Made by a program: the position numbers and the translations under genes. Below, in pieces: positions 38,298 to 50,066 of a stretch of 64,000 nt of DNA. Source of the stretch: Crotophaga sulcirostris (taxonomy: Eukaryota > Chordata > Aves > Cuculiformes > Crotophagidae); contig VYZB01000292.1 in the NCBI GenBank assembly GCA_013397455.1, positions 32,858-96,857 on the forward strand, read 5' to 3'. Within the stretch, counting starts at the first letter, position 1, and each line of letters starts with the position of its first letter. The notes below the pieces were generated by a model. That model was not told the origin of the DNA. It searched no databases and worked only from the letters and a program-made list of their open reading frames with translations.

Positions 38298-38828
38298 AGA
38301 ATCACAGAATCACAAAATCATAGAATGATCTGAGTTGGAAGGGATCCACAAGGATCAAGTCCAACTCCTGTCCCTGCACAGGTCAACCCCAACATTCACA
38401 CTGTGTGTCTGAGGGTATCGTCCAAATGTTTCTTGAACATTGTCAGGCTTGGTGCCATGATTGCTTCCCTGGGGAGCTTGTTCCAGCACCCCACAACCCT
38501 CTGGGTGAATACATCTTCTTAATACCTAACTAAAACCTCCCTCGACACATCTTCCTGCCATTCCCTGGAGTCCTATCATTGGTTACCACCGAGAAGAGAT
38601 TCAGCACCTGCTCCTTGTCCTTCCCTTGTGAAGAAACAGTAGATGGCTACAAGGTCTCCTCTCAGCTTCCTCTTCTTCAGGCTGAGCAGACCAAGTGACT
38701 TCAGTCTGGAGATTTTTCTTCTAAACCCTTCACCAGCTTTGTGGCCTCCTCTGGACACTCTCCAGTAGTTTGATGTCCTTTTTATACTGTGGCGCCCAAA
38801 ACTGAACACAATATTGCATTGAAGCCAA
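38298..38828 (-). mobile_element. CR1 LINE fragment, older subfamily
   Basis: The plus strand begins with three to four degenerate copies of the CR1 terminal 8-mer (AGAATCACAGAATCAC, then CATAGAATG). It continues 'gttggaagggatccacaag', 'cttgttccagcaccccaca', 'caggctgagcagaccaagt', 'ggcctcctctggacactct' and 'aaaactgaacacaatattg'. It is antisense CR1 reaching about 530 bases from the 3' end. The wording differs from the other copies, and divergence is clear, so it is probably an older subfamily. The overlapping 91-codon minus-strand frame is not a gene. Confidence 0.94.
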
Positions 38829-41800
38829 TATCCTAAATTAAAAGCCAGCATGCCTTGCTTTCATTCTCTGTGGAAGTGTGGGGGTTCTGAGAGGTGGCTG
38901 GACCAGACCAGCCACCTACAGTCCCTTGCTGCCTCTACTAGGGGGACACCAAGCTGGGAAATAAACCACTTAACACTTGGGCACACACTGCTAACTCCAC
39001 CAGGAGTGACCCACAGCTTGACTATGGACCCCAGCCATGGGGATGCTCCATCTTCCGTCTCTAATGCCCTCTTCTTTTTACCATGTAGGCAGGCAGGGAG
39101 GGAACCAGCAGGTTCCCCTACCCAAAGAGCCAGAGCACTGGGAGGGTGGCACACTCCACAGGCTCCATGTGTCTGCTTTGCAGATACAGCTCACAAGTCT
39201 GGGCTGTGGAAAGTGACGAAAAGAGGCAGAGAGGTCTCATGGGGTGAAGGGAAAAGAAATCACACTGCGTGGGGTAGATAAGCATCAGGCAAGGAGAAAA
39301 CCCTGAGGACTGGATATGCTGTCCAAGGGGATCTGAGACAATGAAAGTCATGTCCACAGAGATGCCTATGGGCTCTTATGCAAAGCGCATAAGGCATTTC
39401 CTATAATGCAGTTCTTACAATGATGTATTTCCTATTCCGCTATTTGGTTATTTCTGACAGCACATTCAATATCACAAAGCGAGCCCGCACCTGCACAGAG
39501 TACGTGGCTGTTACGTTACAGCAGGACCTTCCATCCACTACCAGTACCAGAAAATCAAAAGTTTCACACTCCCTCAGCCACGCTTCAGGCATAAATAGTG
39601 ACTAAACAAAACAGGAAGGCTGTAAGGTACAGGTCTTAACTTATGCAGTATCAGTCTCTGAAAAAGCACTCATTTTCTAGCTGAAAGAACCACCTGCTTT
39701 TTGGGTGGAAAACACGATCGATCCATGAACTGGCTGTAGCTCAGTATTATTAGATGGCTGCAGGACATATGGAGAGAGAGAGAAGGCCAATAAAGTATCT
39801 AAGAATACTTAATTCTTTCTAGACTTGTTCTTCTGTGATTACTTTTTAACTAGGGAGTGAGAGAAGGCTAGATTTTCCCTGCTTACATTTCCAGGTCTAG
39901 AGCTAATTCCTTGTGTTGGAGAAGTCACCTGAAGCTGGTATAGCAAGAGGAAAAAAGGTTGACCACTACTCATGAAATAATTTAACTGCTTTGCTTCTGT
40001 GTACCTGAATGGGTTTCACTACTAATGCTTCCAAAACATGAAGTTGTGTGAGTCCATATTGCAGCTAGCCAAAAGCAGAGAAAACACCGTTTAGATTTAT
40101 TTACTTATTACTGGAATTAAGAGTTTCTTAATAGGTTCTTTGAGGGACATTCATCTTCTTCTCAAGGCAGTGGGAGCATAACTCATTTGCTTGCTTGTTG
40201 ATTTTAGACTAAGGAATTTTATTTGCAAAGGACAAGGAAGAAGGATAGAGAGCTGTCTGGGTTTTGTTCATCTTTATTTTAGTTGTATAGCTATTAAGCT
40301 AAGGTAAAAAAAGATAAAAACTTTCCACCCACTCTGTTTTTAGTGGAATTTCAGCTTCTTGAGGATACCAAATCTCAAGTCCCATTTCACAGTCCTTCCT
40401 TGAGCCTTCATTCCAAGCCTACCTGCACATGAAAAGAGCTGAGGGTTCAGCAGTTACCCTGGCCCCTGCCCTGCATGGCCCTGCATCTTCAGCCATGTAC
40501 CAAGGGGCAGGATCCCTACTGTAACTGTCTTCATCTACTGCAGCTTGTACTGGTCCCCTGCACCATCCTGGTCTAATTACTCTCACAACCCCTGTGATGT
40601 ATTCTCTGCCATGAGCCTGTTTTTAAAGACCTGAGATGCATTTTTTTGAGCCCCAGCTTAGAGCTAGACATCTACTTCCCACAGACTTCAACTATAAACG
40701 TGCCTGAATCCCTGAGTCAGATGGCTTGCCTAGAGGGATGCAGGAGCTGGTGGCAGTGCACAGACCCAAGCCTCACTCTCCCTATGCTTTCAAAGTGCTT
40801 TAGCATCTCCTATGGTTTCTGCAGCAGATTGAAGATGAAACAGAAGCACCTGAATCCCAACAGAAGTAAAGTTCTTTCCCTGTAGCCCAAAGAAGGAATT
40901 AAACACAACCAAAAACCAGAAAACGTGAACTTGTGCAGAGCAAGTCATTCAGCAGCAGACCTGGGGAGAAGATGGAGTCTCCCATCATCATGATCCCACT
41001 ACCCCAGCCACCCTGTCCCTGTGCCAGGCAAGTGCTGGCCACGTGAGGATGGCGGTGGCCAGCCTGTGTTCCCAACCCTAAGAGGGCCCCAAAGCAGAAG
41101 GCAGATGGCCTGCAGACTGCTTGATGACACATCTCCTTCCCTGTTTTCTCAGTTGTGGCTCGGTGTCCCCACTCACACGGCAGTGGAGGGGAGGGAGAGT
41201 GCTGGGCCCTTGTGTGCGCACGCTTCTGGATCGCAGCAGCTGGGGACAGGAGAGCTGCTGACCCACACACCGACTCTGCCTTCTCCTTGGCATCACTGCC
41301 AGGTCTCACTGGTCCTTACCAACTCCTTGGTCCATCAAGACAAGGAGGCTGAGCAGTTCAGCTCAGCGTCTATGTTCAAACAACAGTGTTTTTCCCCATC
41401 TCCCTTCCCTGGGATAATGGCTGCAGCCCAAGAAAGTTAGCAATGAATTCTTGGGAAGTGGTTGTTGCTGCAAAAATAAAGTATCCATTATTGCTAAAAA
41501 ACTTTTTTCATCTTTGAGGGGAAAACACATACCACATGATTTCCAAAAAGGAGCTGGTCTGGTTTACAAATACAGTACATTAATAGCTTTGTAAACATTT
41601 ATTCAGGATGACAGCTGACTGCAACATGTGGCATTAATTAGAAGACTCAGCAATGTAGCATATTAAGAGCTAAGTTAAATCTGAATTAGCTGGGTTTGTT
41701 GAGACTAAACACCCGTGGGGGAAGTCCTCGGATCTAATACATTATGACTCACTTGACACGGGAGACCCACAGGCCCGATTCCCAATACACTGGGGGGCCC

Positions 41801-44800
41801 TTATTCATACTCCATCTCCACACAAGAGCTGCAAACTCTCAAGATACCATAGATCAGAGGGTGTTGATGTTGGGATGTTGCGACAGAATGGGGCGCGCGA
41901 GTCCCTGGCTCCCAGCTCCCCTAACCCTCCTACGGAGATAGCTAATGGAGACAGCATGAGCTTGCTTCTCCTTTCCAGACACAAAAAGAGATCACAGACA
42001 GGACTAGAAAGGATTTTACATTCCCCTGGGCTTCCGGATCTTACTCAACACTCCCATGAGGTCACCTTTCCAGGGATGGGTGATACAGGTCCTGTGGCGA
42101 ATGCTGCCAAGAGCTTTTGGTTGATGGTGCAGCCGCCTGTGGCACTCTGTGTCACCGGTGCTGCGAGGTGCTGGCTGGTGGCACTATGCACACCACTGCT
42201 GTGTAAGCTCAAACTTGCAACCCCAGTTTGTTGAGCTGAAGTCAGCCAACGGTTTGCATTTTAGCTCAGGGGATCAAGACACCTTTGGGCACTCTGCTGC
42301 CTTAGCAGGGTTTCAGGGCGGCATGTTTAGGAGCTGCAGCGTAGGCCCAAGGAGGTGAGGAAGCCTACGTTCTCAGTTCCTCCTCTAACCTGTGCTGTGG
42401 CTCAGGGCGTCTTGACATCCTACCTCTCACTGGCTTCACCTGAAAAAGCAGTGAGAGGTACTTGCTTTGCTACGCTTGCAAAGTTGTCACCAAGACTACT
42501 ATAAATGGCAAAGTGGCATTGAAATACATGAAACGTGCCATGTGAGCCTACCAGAGTTGATGGGTTTCCACCTGAGCCGAGGCCAGCCAGCTTGCAGCAG
42601 TCGCATGGACCAACATCATCCATTAGCCTATTTCTGCCTTTCAGACACATCTCTTGTGCACTTTGCATTATGTCAAACCAGGGCAGCTCACAGACAGCCA
42701 GTGAATTTACATCAGAGTAGAACTGTTTGAATTCCAGGAAGATCAGAAGTAAGCTCTCCATCTCAGCAAGACCTAGTTGGGGTTACATAGTTGGGTAAAG
42801 AAGATGGGTCAGCATAGCCCAGAATGTTGTTAGCTTCCATGGTAACAGATACACCAAACTCTGCATCAAACCTTGGTGTAAATGTACAGGCTTTTGTATA
42901 CAGGGATAGATAGTTAGGGCAAATGCAAGACAAACCGTCTTGATTTACATTCAAGTTGTCACAAGATGATGTTTCAAGTGATATCAGACACTGTGGCCCT
43001 CAGCAGTCCTCTTCCCTCTCACAAGGGGTTGGTAGAACAGGCCACAAAGTCACACATCAGCCCTTCCATCAGGCAGGCAGAATGTGAACTTTGAACTTGA
43101 GCTGGGAATTGAAACAACAGAAGCAGTGGGGTCCCTTCCACCAACCCCATGCAAGCAAAGCTATCTTAACTGCTGAGCAATGTCTAGGCAATTTAGCCCA
43201 ACAGAAAAAATAGGGCCTGGTCAATACTGGCTGCTGACACAGGATCCCACCCCATTTACTGGTTCACAGAGGAAGGTAATAAAGGTGAGAGGCAGTGACA
43301 GACAAGTTGGTATCTCACCAGCAACACGTGATTCAATTTGGCAGTCCCAGCTAGGCACAGGCGTATTGAGCAATGCAGCTATGAAACATTCCGAGCAGGT
43401 CTGGTTTCATCTTATAGCATTAAAGCAAACATTTCTTGCCCTGGGTTCCTTATGTTGGATGCCTAAAAGTTTATTTGATTAGAAGCACATATGAGAACAC
43501 CTCCAGAGGTGTTGAGTCCCCACAGCACCCACTGATTCAGATCCTTGTTTCTAGAGCTGGATAAATCATCTCAAAAGCAATAATGTTATTATCTATGGCA
43601 GTTCCACCTTCCCAGATACAGTATTACTAATGCTAATTGCTAAAAGTAAATAAAATAAATCTCTGCATGGATCTGTCTTCTTCATTACCCTGGATTAGAT
43701 CTTACCACTCTTATCCAAGTCTCTCCCCCTTCATCCCTTCACATGCAATTTTATCCACCATAGATCTGCCAAATGGAGAGTAAAACCACTGATGTGTGAC
43801 ATAGACAGCTATTTCTATAATTTAAGCCTCTTTGTTCTTATTAATGTTGCATCAAGGTATGCTCTCCATTGGCCTGAAACAGTTGTTTTTGAAAGAGGTC
43901 GCCAATAAACATGAAAAGGAGAAGATAAGAAAACAAGAGATATATTTATTACCAAATAATTTGTTTCATGGTGTTTCTATTATAACCTTTGTTTTAGCCT
44001 GAAATAACAGAAAGGGCTGGTCAAAAGTTGAATGCTTGCACGGCAAAAATTTCTGAGATACCTACATTTCAAATAACTGTCTTGATTTCAAATTGGCATG
44101 AAAAACCTAAATCCTCAGACTTTGGGGGAGATGAAAACTTATGAAAATAGTTTGTTGTGATCCCCCCGTAGTTCTTTTCAATAAGAACTGACGGTCTAAT
44201 TTCCACTCCAGCATTTCAAATGGGGCTCAGCTCTTTCATCCTTTATATTATAAAGAATGTTTAGTATAATAGAAGGCAGAATTAAGTCAAAAGGAAGCTT
44301 TTCAATGTTGCCAAAAAAGAAACTTTCTGATATGTTTCATATTTTTCCCTAGTAGAATAAATTCTCACAGGAAATAAAAAAATCTCAACTGCCGTTGTAA
44401 TAACTGTTAGTAGAACTAACAAACTCCGAAGATAATTCTCTTTGTACGGCAATTTCAAAACTAAGTCTTATACATGAATAAAGTCTTCTCTAAAGTAACA
44501 TAAACCAGAATTGCCAACTCATGACTTTAACACGAATCTTTGGATATTTGATATTTACTTAAAGGCCCCAACTCCAGGAAACAAGTAATTACATCAGAGT
44601 CTCAGCTCTCATTAAAAGAAAAAAGTAAATTAAAAGAAGCAAGTTTTGTTGCTGTTGCAAGAAGGAAAATCTTGAACATATGACCCAGGGACATCCCAGA
44701 TGCACAAAATCCAAAAGTCAAATAAGTAGACTTCTTAAATATTAAATCTTTTCAGGTTTTGATGCCTGTCTTCTGATTCTGAAGCATTTTGGGTTAACAG

Positions 44801-44820
44801 AAATGACCACTTAATCTCAA
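38829..44820. other. Single-copy stretch without a supported gene
   Basis: About 6 kb. A GC-richer part at about 40900-41440 gives overlapping open frames on both strands (136 and 139 codons) with random-looking translations. A perfect inverted pair of T-box-like half-sites lies at 43496-43513. From about 43560 to 44820 the sequence is strongly AT-rich and featureless, apart from a short palindrome at 44241-44255. No gene is supported. Confidence 0.65.
43496..43513. repeat. Perfect inverted repeat of T-box-like half-sites
   Basis: AACACCTC (43496-43503) and GAGGTGTT (43506-43513) are exact reverse complements with a 2-base spacer CA. The AGGTGT core is the half-site of T-box factors, here as an inverted pair four bases apart. 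The classic Brachyury palindrome has no gap, so binding is a guess. Confidence 0.7.
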
Positions 44821-45100
44821 TATCATAGAATCATGGAATGGTTTGGGTTGAAAGGGACCTCAAAGCCTATCCAGTGCCACCCCAGTGCCATGGGTAGGGA
44901 CACCTTCCATTGGATCAGGACGCTCAAAGCCCCATCCAACCTGGCCTTGACCACCTTCAGGGATGGGATAATGATGATTTCTCTCAGCAACATATGCCTA
45001 TGCCTCACCACCCTTACAGGAAAACATTCCTTCCTAATATGTCATCTATATCTCCCCTCTTTCAGCTTAAATTATGACCCTTCAGATTTTCCTGTTCCTC
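44821..45100 (-). mobile_element. CR1 LINE fragment (3' end)
   Basis: The plus strand starts TATCATAGAATCATGGAATG and continues 'gtttgggttgaaagggacc', 'ccatgggtagggacacctt', 'cctggccttgaccaccttc' and 'acaggaaaacattccttcc'. This is antisense CR1 of the type most common in the window. It is 5'-truncated near 45100. Open frames on both strands across it are repeat shadows. Confidence 0.94.
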
Positions 45101-46859
45101 CCCTTACCTTTTGACGGTACTTCTACAGAAGCTGAGGTCTGAAGTGCAGTTCCCTTTGGAAAGTATATTTGGAAATTCAGTAATTTCCCCACATTTTTTG
45201 AAACAAAGAAAATAAATTTAAGAGCATCAGGAGGATGAAGCTGATTTCAATGTATGGTCAAGCCCATCATCCCTGAGTTTGAAGAATAAAAGGTTATTAA
45301 ACAGCTTAGAGACAGTTGCAATTACGTGCGTAACAACGTTCTTCTGCACAAGCCTTCTCCATCAGGATGTGAAATCAAGGCCTGCACATCCAACATGATA
45401 GCGACCACATGGGACTATTAACTTCCCTCACAAAGAACCAGGCAGCTGTGGTGAACAACGCAAGTATGAGGTGAGGCAGCAGCATGCTGTAGGTATCTCC
45501 TTTTATGCCAGTAAATCAACTCCATTTGCAGCCAGAGAAAAGAGGCGGTTCAGCAGTGTGGTTCTTCTCATCCTAATGATGCTATCTGAAATATTGCAGC
45601 TGAATCAGGCCCTAAAAGTAGCCACTTCCTTTGGCCATAAAATACAGGCTAAAATGTATAACTCTACATCTTTGAGCAGATGTACAGTACATTTAAGTTG
45701 TAATCTCTGTGTGCATGTACATGGAGAGAAAATCTCCTATGATGCCCAAAGTTAGTCCCTTGAGATGTTCTTATGTCCATCTCTTTGATAAGTCTGGAAA
45801 TTGATATCTACCCTGTTGCTGAAATTTAAGATCTCAAAGTGACTACAAGTTTCATATGAAATGACAAGTAGGAAAAGGAAAAGACAGGATATAAGCACTT
45901 GTGTTTTCCCCCACTAATAATATTCAATATCTAAAACTCAGGTAGTGCCACTGAAATACTCTGGAGGTAGAATGTTGTGTATGGAAAACAAAGGAAAATT
46001 TGGAGTGTATATACGGCCACATATGTATGGCTGTGCATACACAAACTTGCCGTATTATCAGGTCATTCCAGATACCAAGACGTTTAAGCAATAATATTGC
46101 AGTGTTTCCAGTAACACTTACAGCGAGATCCTCTCTTTATTGAGTGATACCAAGGGTGGCATTTGCTAAGCCTGTTTTAGTTTTACTCTTTCAGTCATGA
46201 AGAGGATGCCAATGCTTTAGAGCACTGCCAGTACAACCAGAACGTCATTGAAGTTTGTCATCTTTCACCAGAACCGTTGCGCTATGAATATTCTCTTGGT
46301 GTAAGCACTGCCATGCCAGCACTAAAAGGACTTGGGACAAGTTCACACGCGTGTGTGCAGCCCCATTCATTCAATAGATTCATGTCCTGGGAGGGGAGCA
46401 TGTTCTGGGTGCAGAGCTATTCTAACAGCTCCTACGTGTGGGAGTGAATGTTCTTCACTTAAATATCCCCATATGCCTGCACAGTCTTCTCCCTTCCCAT
46501 TGAGGATGGGACTTAGTATAGCCTGACACAATGCCTTTACCAGCTACCAAGCCCATTATGGTACTGGTCTGATGCCTTGACTCACATGAAATCCAATAGT
46601 GTGGAAGGTTAATCCATTTCCCAAGCTTCCCAAACTCTCTCCATCTCCCAGCAGTGCTAAGTACAACCAACAACCAGCGTAACACATAGGCTGTCCTTGC
46701 TATACGAGCATAACTGGCCATCATAAACACAGTTCCCACTCCTCTGCTCCGGTGGGTAATAGATTCAGTACTTTGTGTTTTGATGGTCTTTAACACTGAA
46801 TTGTGAATCTAAAGAGAGGAGCCAACAAAATGTTACAATTGCAGAAGACTTGAAACCTA
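45101..46859. other. Single-copy stretch with one candidate exon
   Basis: About 1.8 kb, AT-rich and mostly featureless. The only item of note is the candidate splice-flanked open block at 46195-46447. Confidence 0.6.
46195..46447 (+). other. Candidate coding exon, low confidence
   Basis: A pyrimidine-rich stretch ending TTTACTCTTTCAG at 46194 looks like a strong 3' splice site. From 46196 the frame is open for 83 codons to TGA at 46445. The first part is protein-like, rich in Glu, Asn, His and Tyr: it begins HEEDANALEHCQYNQ and continues VIEVCHLSPEPLRYEYS. A GTAAGC donor-like site at 46301 could end a coding part of about 106 bases. The frame lacks an early ATG, as an internal exon would. 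I do not recognise the protein. Chance is a serious alternative in 64 kb of six frames. Confidence 0.22.
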
Positions 46860-47040
46860 GAGAGTCAGGAGGTCTGGTTCTAATCTTCAGTTTAACACCA
46901 GGGTGTAACTTCAGGCAAGCCTGGGTTTCTTTTTCATTCTTTGATTGTTTTCACTGTAAGCTCTTTGGGGCAGGAACTGTGTCCCATTGTGTTGTTACAG
47001 GGTGTAGAACAATGGGCCCCTGACCTCAGCTAGGGAATCA
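46860..47040 (+). repeat. MIR-like SINE (sauropsid type)
   Basis: The left part reads 'gagtcaggaggtctggttct', then 'gtgtaacttcaggcaagcc', matching the MIR/CORE-SINE core (gagtcagga.. ctgggttct.. tgtgaccttgggcaagtc). The right part reads 'cactgtaagctctttgggg', 'caggaactgtgtcccattg' and 'gaacaatgggcccctgacc', which matches the tail of MIR-related elements well known from turtles and crocodilians and rarer in birds. The middle (the 'cagtttccccatctg' part) appears deleted. Identity is by eye from memory of the family. Confidence 0.6.
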
Positions 47041-48370
47041 AGAGATTACACGAATTATTTAGAGGAAATCTGCGGTTAAATGAGGAATTGGAATCAGACC
47101 TCAAGTCCCCGTCAAGTGCCAGTACCAGATGACTATCCTTTTTTACCCGTCATTAAAAAAAACCCCATAATCCAACATTTGTTATTGTCCAACATTTGCC
47201 ATTTTTCACAGGTCTGCTTGCTTGCCCAACATCTAAGAAGCCTCTGCCTTCCCCTGGCTCTGCTGTCATGCTGGGTCAGAGCCTCTCGCCTCGACAGCGT
47301 CTGCAGTGGCACTGCAGCTCATTCTGCTTCTGATAAAAAAGGTATCTGGGGAAGGAAGCACAAGAAGGAAATCAAAAGGAAATGCAAGGGCTCGCTGTGT
47401 TTTTGTGTGCACATGGGATTCTTCAGCTGTACATCGGAAATTAATTCCAGCCAGGGTGAACTCTGTGTGGTCTCAACTAGCCATCCAAGTCAAACTTCAG
47501 TTCACCCTGGCTGCCAAGCAGAGCTGGGGAGGAGGAAAAGGTTTCAAACAACGTGGAAAAGGAACAAAGAAGCCAAAAAAAGTGAGCTGGTGGTATTTCT
47601 CTCCCTCTTTTTTTTTTCTTTTAAACAAACCACCTGGATTTTAAGATCTCCAGAATCCCATTAAAGGGCTTTTACTCCTTCATGAATTGGAGGCATTTGA
47701 TGAAAAAGGGTAAGGGGAGAGAAGTGTGTCTGCCTGTGGGAGGGGGAGATAATGGGGCATGGGAGCCCTTAATTTCTCCTGTCTCCTCTGCCGGTAATAG
47801 GGCTGGATGTAAACACTGCTCTGTTGAATGTTGGAGAGTGATTACAGGATAGCTGGGGAAGAAGGAAGCATTTTGAAACCACAAGTAGGAAAGCAGTTCT
47901 TTGATGGAGGGTTAGTAATTCCTTTTTTCTCCGTGCCCTTCTCCCTCATGCAGCAACCCCCCTTGCCCTCCACCCTTCACCTTCTATAAACATAGTGGTA
48001 AAATTTAGATATGGGCCAATCTGTTAAACATTTGAAGGCAAAGTGGGCTCAGCAGTCGCTTTCACTCTGTAGGTTACAAAAGAAGAAGCTAATAAGGCTG
48101 TAGTGGGTCTTTCTGGTCTCAACTGTGGAGCCAGCCATCCTAGGCAGTGCACAAGGAGCCAGGCAAGAGGGAAGACAGAAACTGCTGTGATGGAGAAACA
48201 TCATGGAGCAGGATGAAAGTTCAGAAAATGAAGAGTGTGTTCTCAGCAGGCATCACCCAGGGTGTCCACCTACATGGAAGGTCCAGAGACGACTTTACCA
48301 AAGCAGACCTGACATTCGTCCAAGTTAGTATCTGCTTAAGGGGAATGTTACTATGCTCTAACACACAAAT

Positions 48371-48456
48371 GAGCTCTGGAGCTTGATGTTCTACTTCTGG
48401 TCTGGTTAAATCTACTACTTTGCTCTGCTTCGGTTTCCTCTCACGTGGAAACAGGG
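48371..48456 (+). repeat. Possible MIR-like remnant
   Basis: 'gagctctggagcttgatgtt', 'ctacttctggtctgg', and about 40 bases on 'gcttcggtttcctctcacg' with 'tggaaacaggg' parallel the MIR order (gagctctggagcc.., ..cctcagtttcctcatctgtaaaacaggg). The match is short and degenerate. Confidence 0.33.
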
Positions 48457-49137
48457 AGGCAATTACTCCTCTGGGGAGAACTTGTGTCCAGCAGCTGGGA
48501 AGAGGTGGCATTACTGCTCAGGAACTGCATGGACATGCAGTTCTAGAAATAACCATTCATGGGGAAATTCTTCAGCATAAACAAGTTAATCATCTGTCCT
48601 CACATATGAAGTTTCTGTGTTCCTAAACACTGGACATGCTCTTGCAATTCCCATCCATACTCACAGGGAAGAGCAGAGAGAAGAGAATGGGAAACAGCCT
48701 GTCTTTTCAAGAGTTTTACAAGATTTGGGGCAAAATTCCCCACCTTAGTCCTGTTAGACATGCAAGGGTTGCTTATTGCTGCTCTCTGGACAATATTCCT
48801 CCAGAGCAGAGCTGGCAGGAGCTGAGTGTGCATCCGAAATCCAGCATTTGTTTTCTAGGACACATCAGAGAGCAGTTTTTCCTCCCTGAGCCAAGCCCAC
48901 TTCTGGCAAAGAGCAGTGATTTTACAAGATCAGGGATGAATTCAGCTTTCAGGTTGTTCCTAACCACTCCAGAGACTTTAATGGTAATTAAATACCCTCC
49001 GTTCTACAAAATTCCTTAAGTATCTATCCTTAGGACATCTATCCTAGCCTTCACCCAAAAGTTTTCCCCAGAACTCAGATGGTACTTCAGCTCTAATCAG
49101 TTTTTAGCTGAATATAGTCTTTAGCTAGAAGGTATCA

Positions 49138-49190
49138 TGATGATTAATTAAATTAATTAATTAAGATGATTAGTTAGAATAATTAAACCT
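49138..49190. repeat. AATT/ATTA-rich tract
   Basis: A run of overlapping TTAATTAA motifs (ATTAAATTAATTAATTAA within 49143-49164) is followed by GATGATTAGTTAGAATAATTAAA. It is a degenerate tetranucleotide repeat. It also offers many TAAT homeodomain cores, which any such repeat would. Confidence 0.8.
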
Positions 49191-49444
49191 CCTGCTTAAT
49201 ACATCCACCCCCCAACACCTAACACTTTTTGCCCCAGGCTTGTAATGTTTTCTTGCATGACAGCACCACCACAAAAGCCTCTGTTTAAACAACTGTAAAT
49301 GATGAAGAGTACACATCCTGTACTAAATAAGCGTGGTTTACAAGCTGGAATAAATACACCAGGCAGCACTGTTGTGAGTACTGAGCAATATCTATAAAAA
49401 GGACATTGTATAGCTATTGTTTATTCACGTAAGTTTGCTTAACT

Positions 49445-49458
49445 AATATATATATATA
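49445..49458. repeat. Short TA dinucleotide run
   Basis: About seven TA units, a small microsatellite in AT-rich sequence. Confidence 0.85.
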
Positions 49459-50046
49459 AACATAAGGCAGTCTAAAAACTATTTATATGCAAGCCCTGAG
49501 CAGTCTTTTTGTCTTCAATGCAAGAACATGTGCGTTAACTGACCAAAACAGTGACAACATGAAAATTGACACAGAATGTCCTTCAGATGAGGTGGAGCAG
49601 CCCCAATTCTCCCACTGCCCATCCTTCACACAGTTTTCTCTCTGTAGCTCTCTTCTCAAGCTCCTTGGGCTATACATCCATGACAGCTGAGATTCCAAGC
49701 TATTGTTAGAGACTTTCAACTGCAGTGCAGCTAAACCTCTCTTTTGTGATCACCACAGCTACAGAGTTCATAGCTTCTTTTGGGTGTCTCACCATCCCTT
49801 GAATAAATTAGCTATCATAAAAAAAAAATCCCAAATAACTTCTGAGACTTTGTTTATCTCTCCAGAGGTTTCTTATCTGTTGTAGGCTCAGGAACAACCT
49901 AAGTGATGAAGAAGTACAATTCTACACTGACAGTTCCTAAACCTTCTTTCCTTTCCTTCCTGTTTTTTATCCTCTTCCTCCTCTCCCTAGACCAGACATT
50001 TCTTTTTCTTTGACCGGTTTAGAAATAAAAAGATAGGAAGCTACTT

Positions 50047-50066
50047 CCCCCCCCCCCCCCCCCCCC
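50047..50066. repeat. Poly-C run of 20 bases
   Basis: Twenty uninterrupted C lie inside a longer pyrimidine-rich region starting near 49940. Runs this long are prone to length error in sequencing and, on the G strand, can form quadruplex-like structures. The exact count should be treated with caution. Confidence 0.85.

Noticed and set aside
38930..38950. CTCF-like site (CTACTAGGGGGA)
   Set aside because: Two to three mismatches to the core consensus; too weak without binding data.
40899..41440. Overlapping 136- and 139-codon frames on both strands
   Set aside because: Same GC-rich shadow effect, with no recognisable domain.
47080..47664. Longest open frame, 194 codons plus strand
   Set aside because: The translation has no recognisable domain, is Ser/Lys-rich and ends in a Phe/Leu run from a poly-T tract. 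A second frame overlaps it over 112 codons. Such frames are expected by chance in 64 kb.
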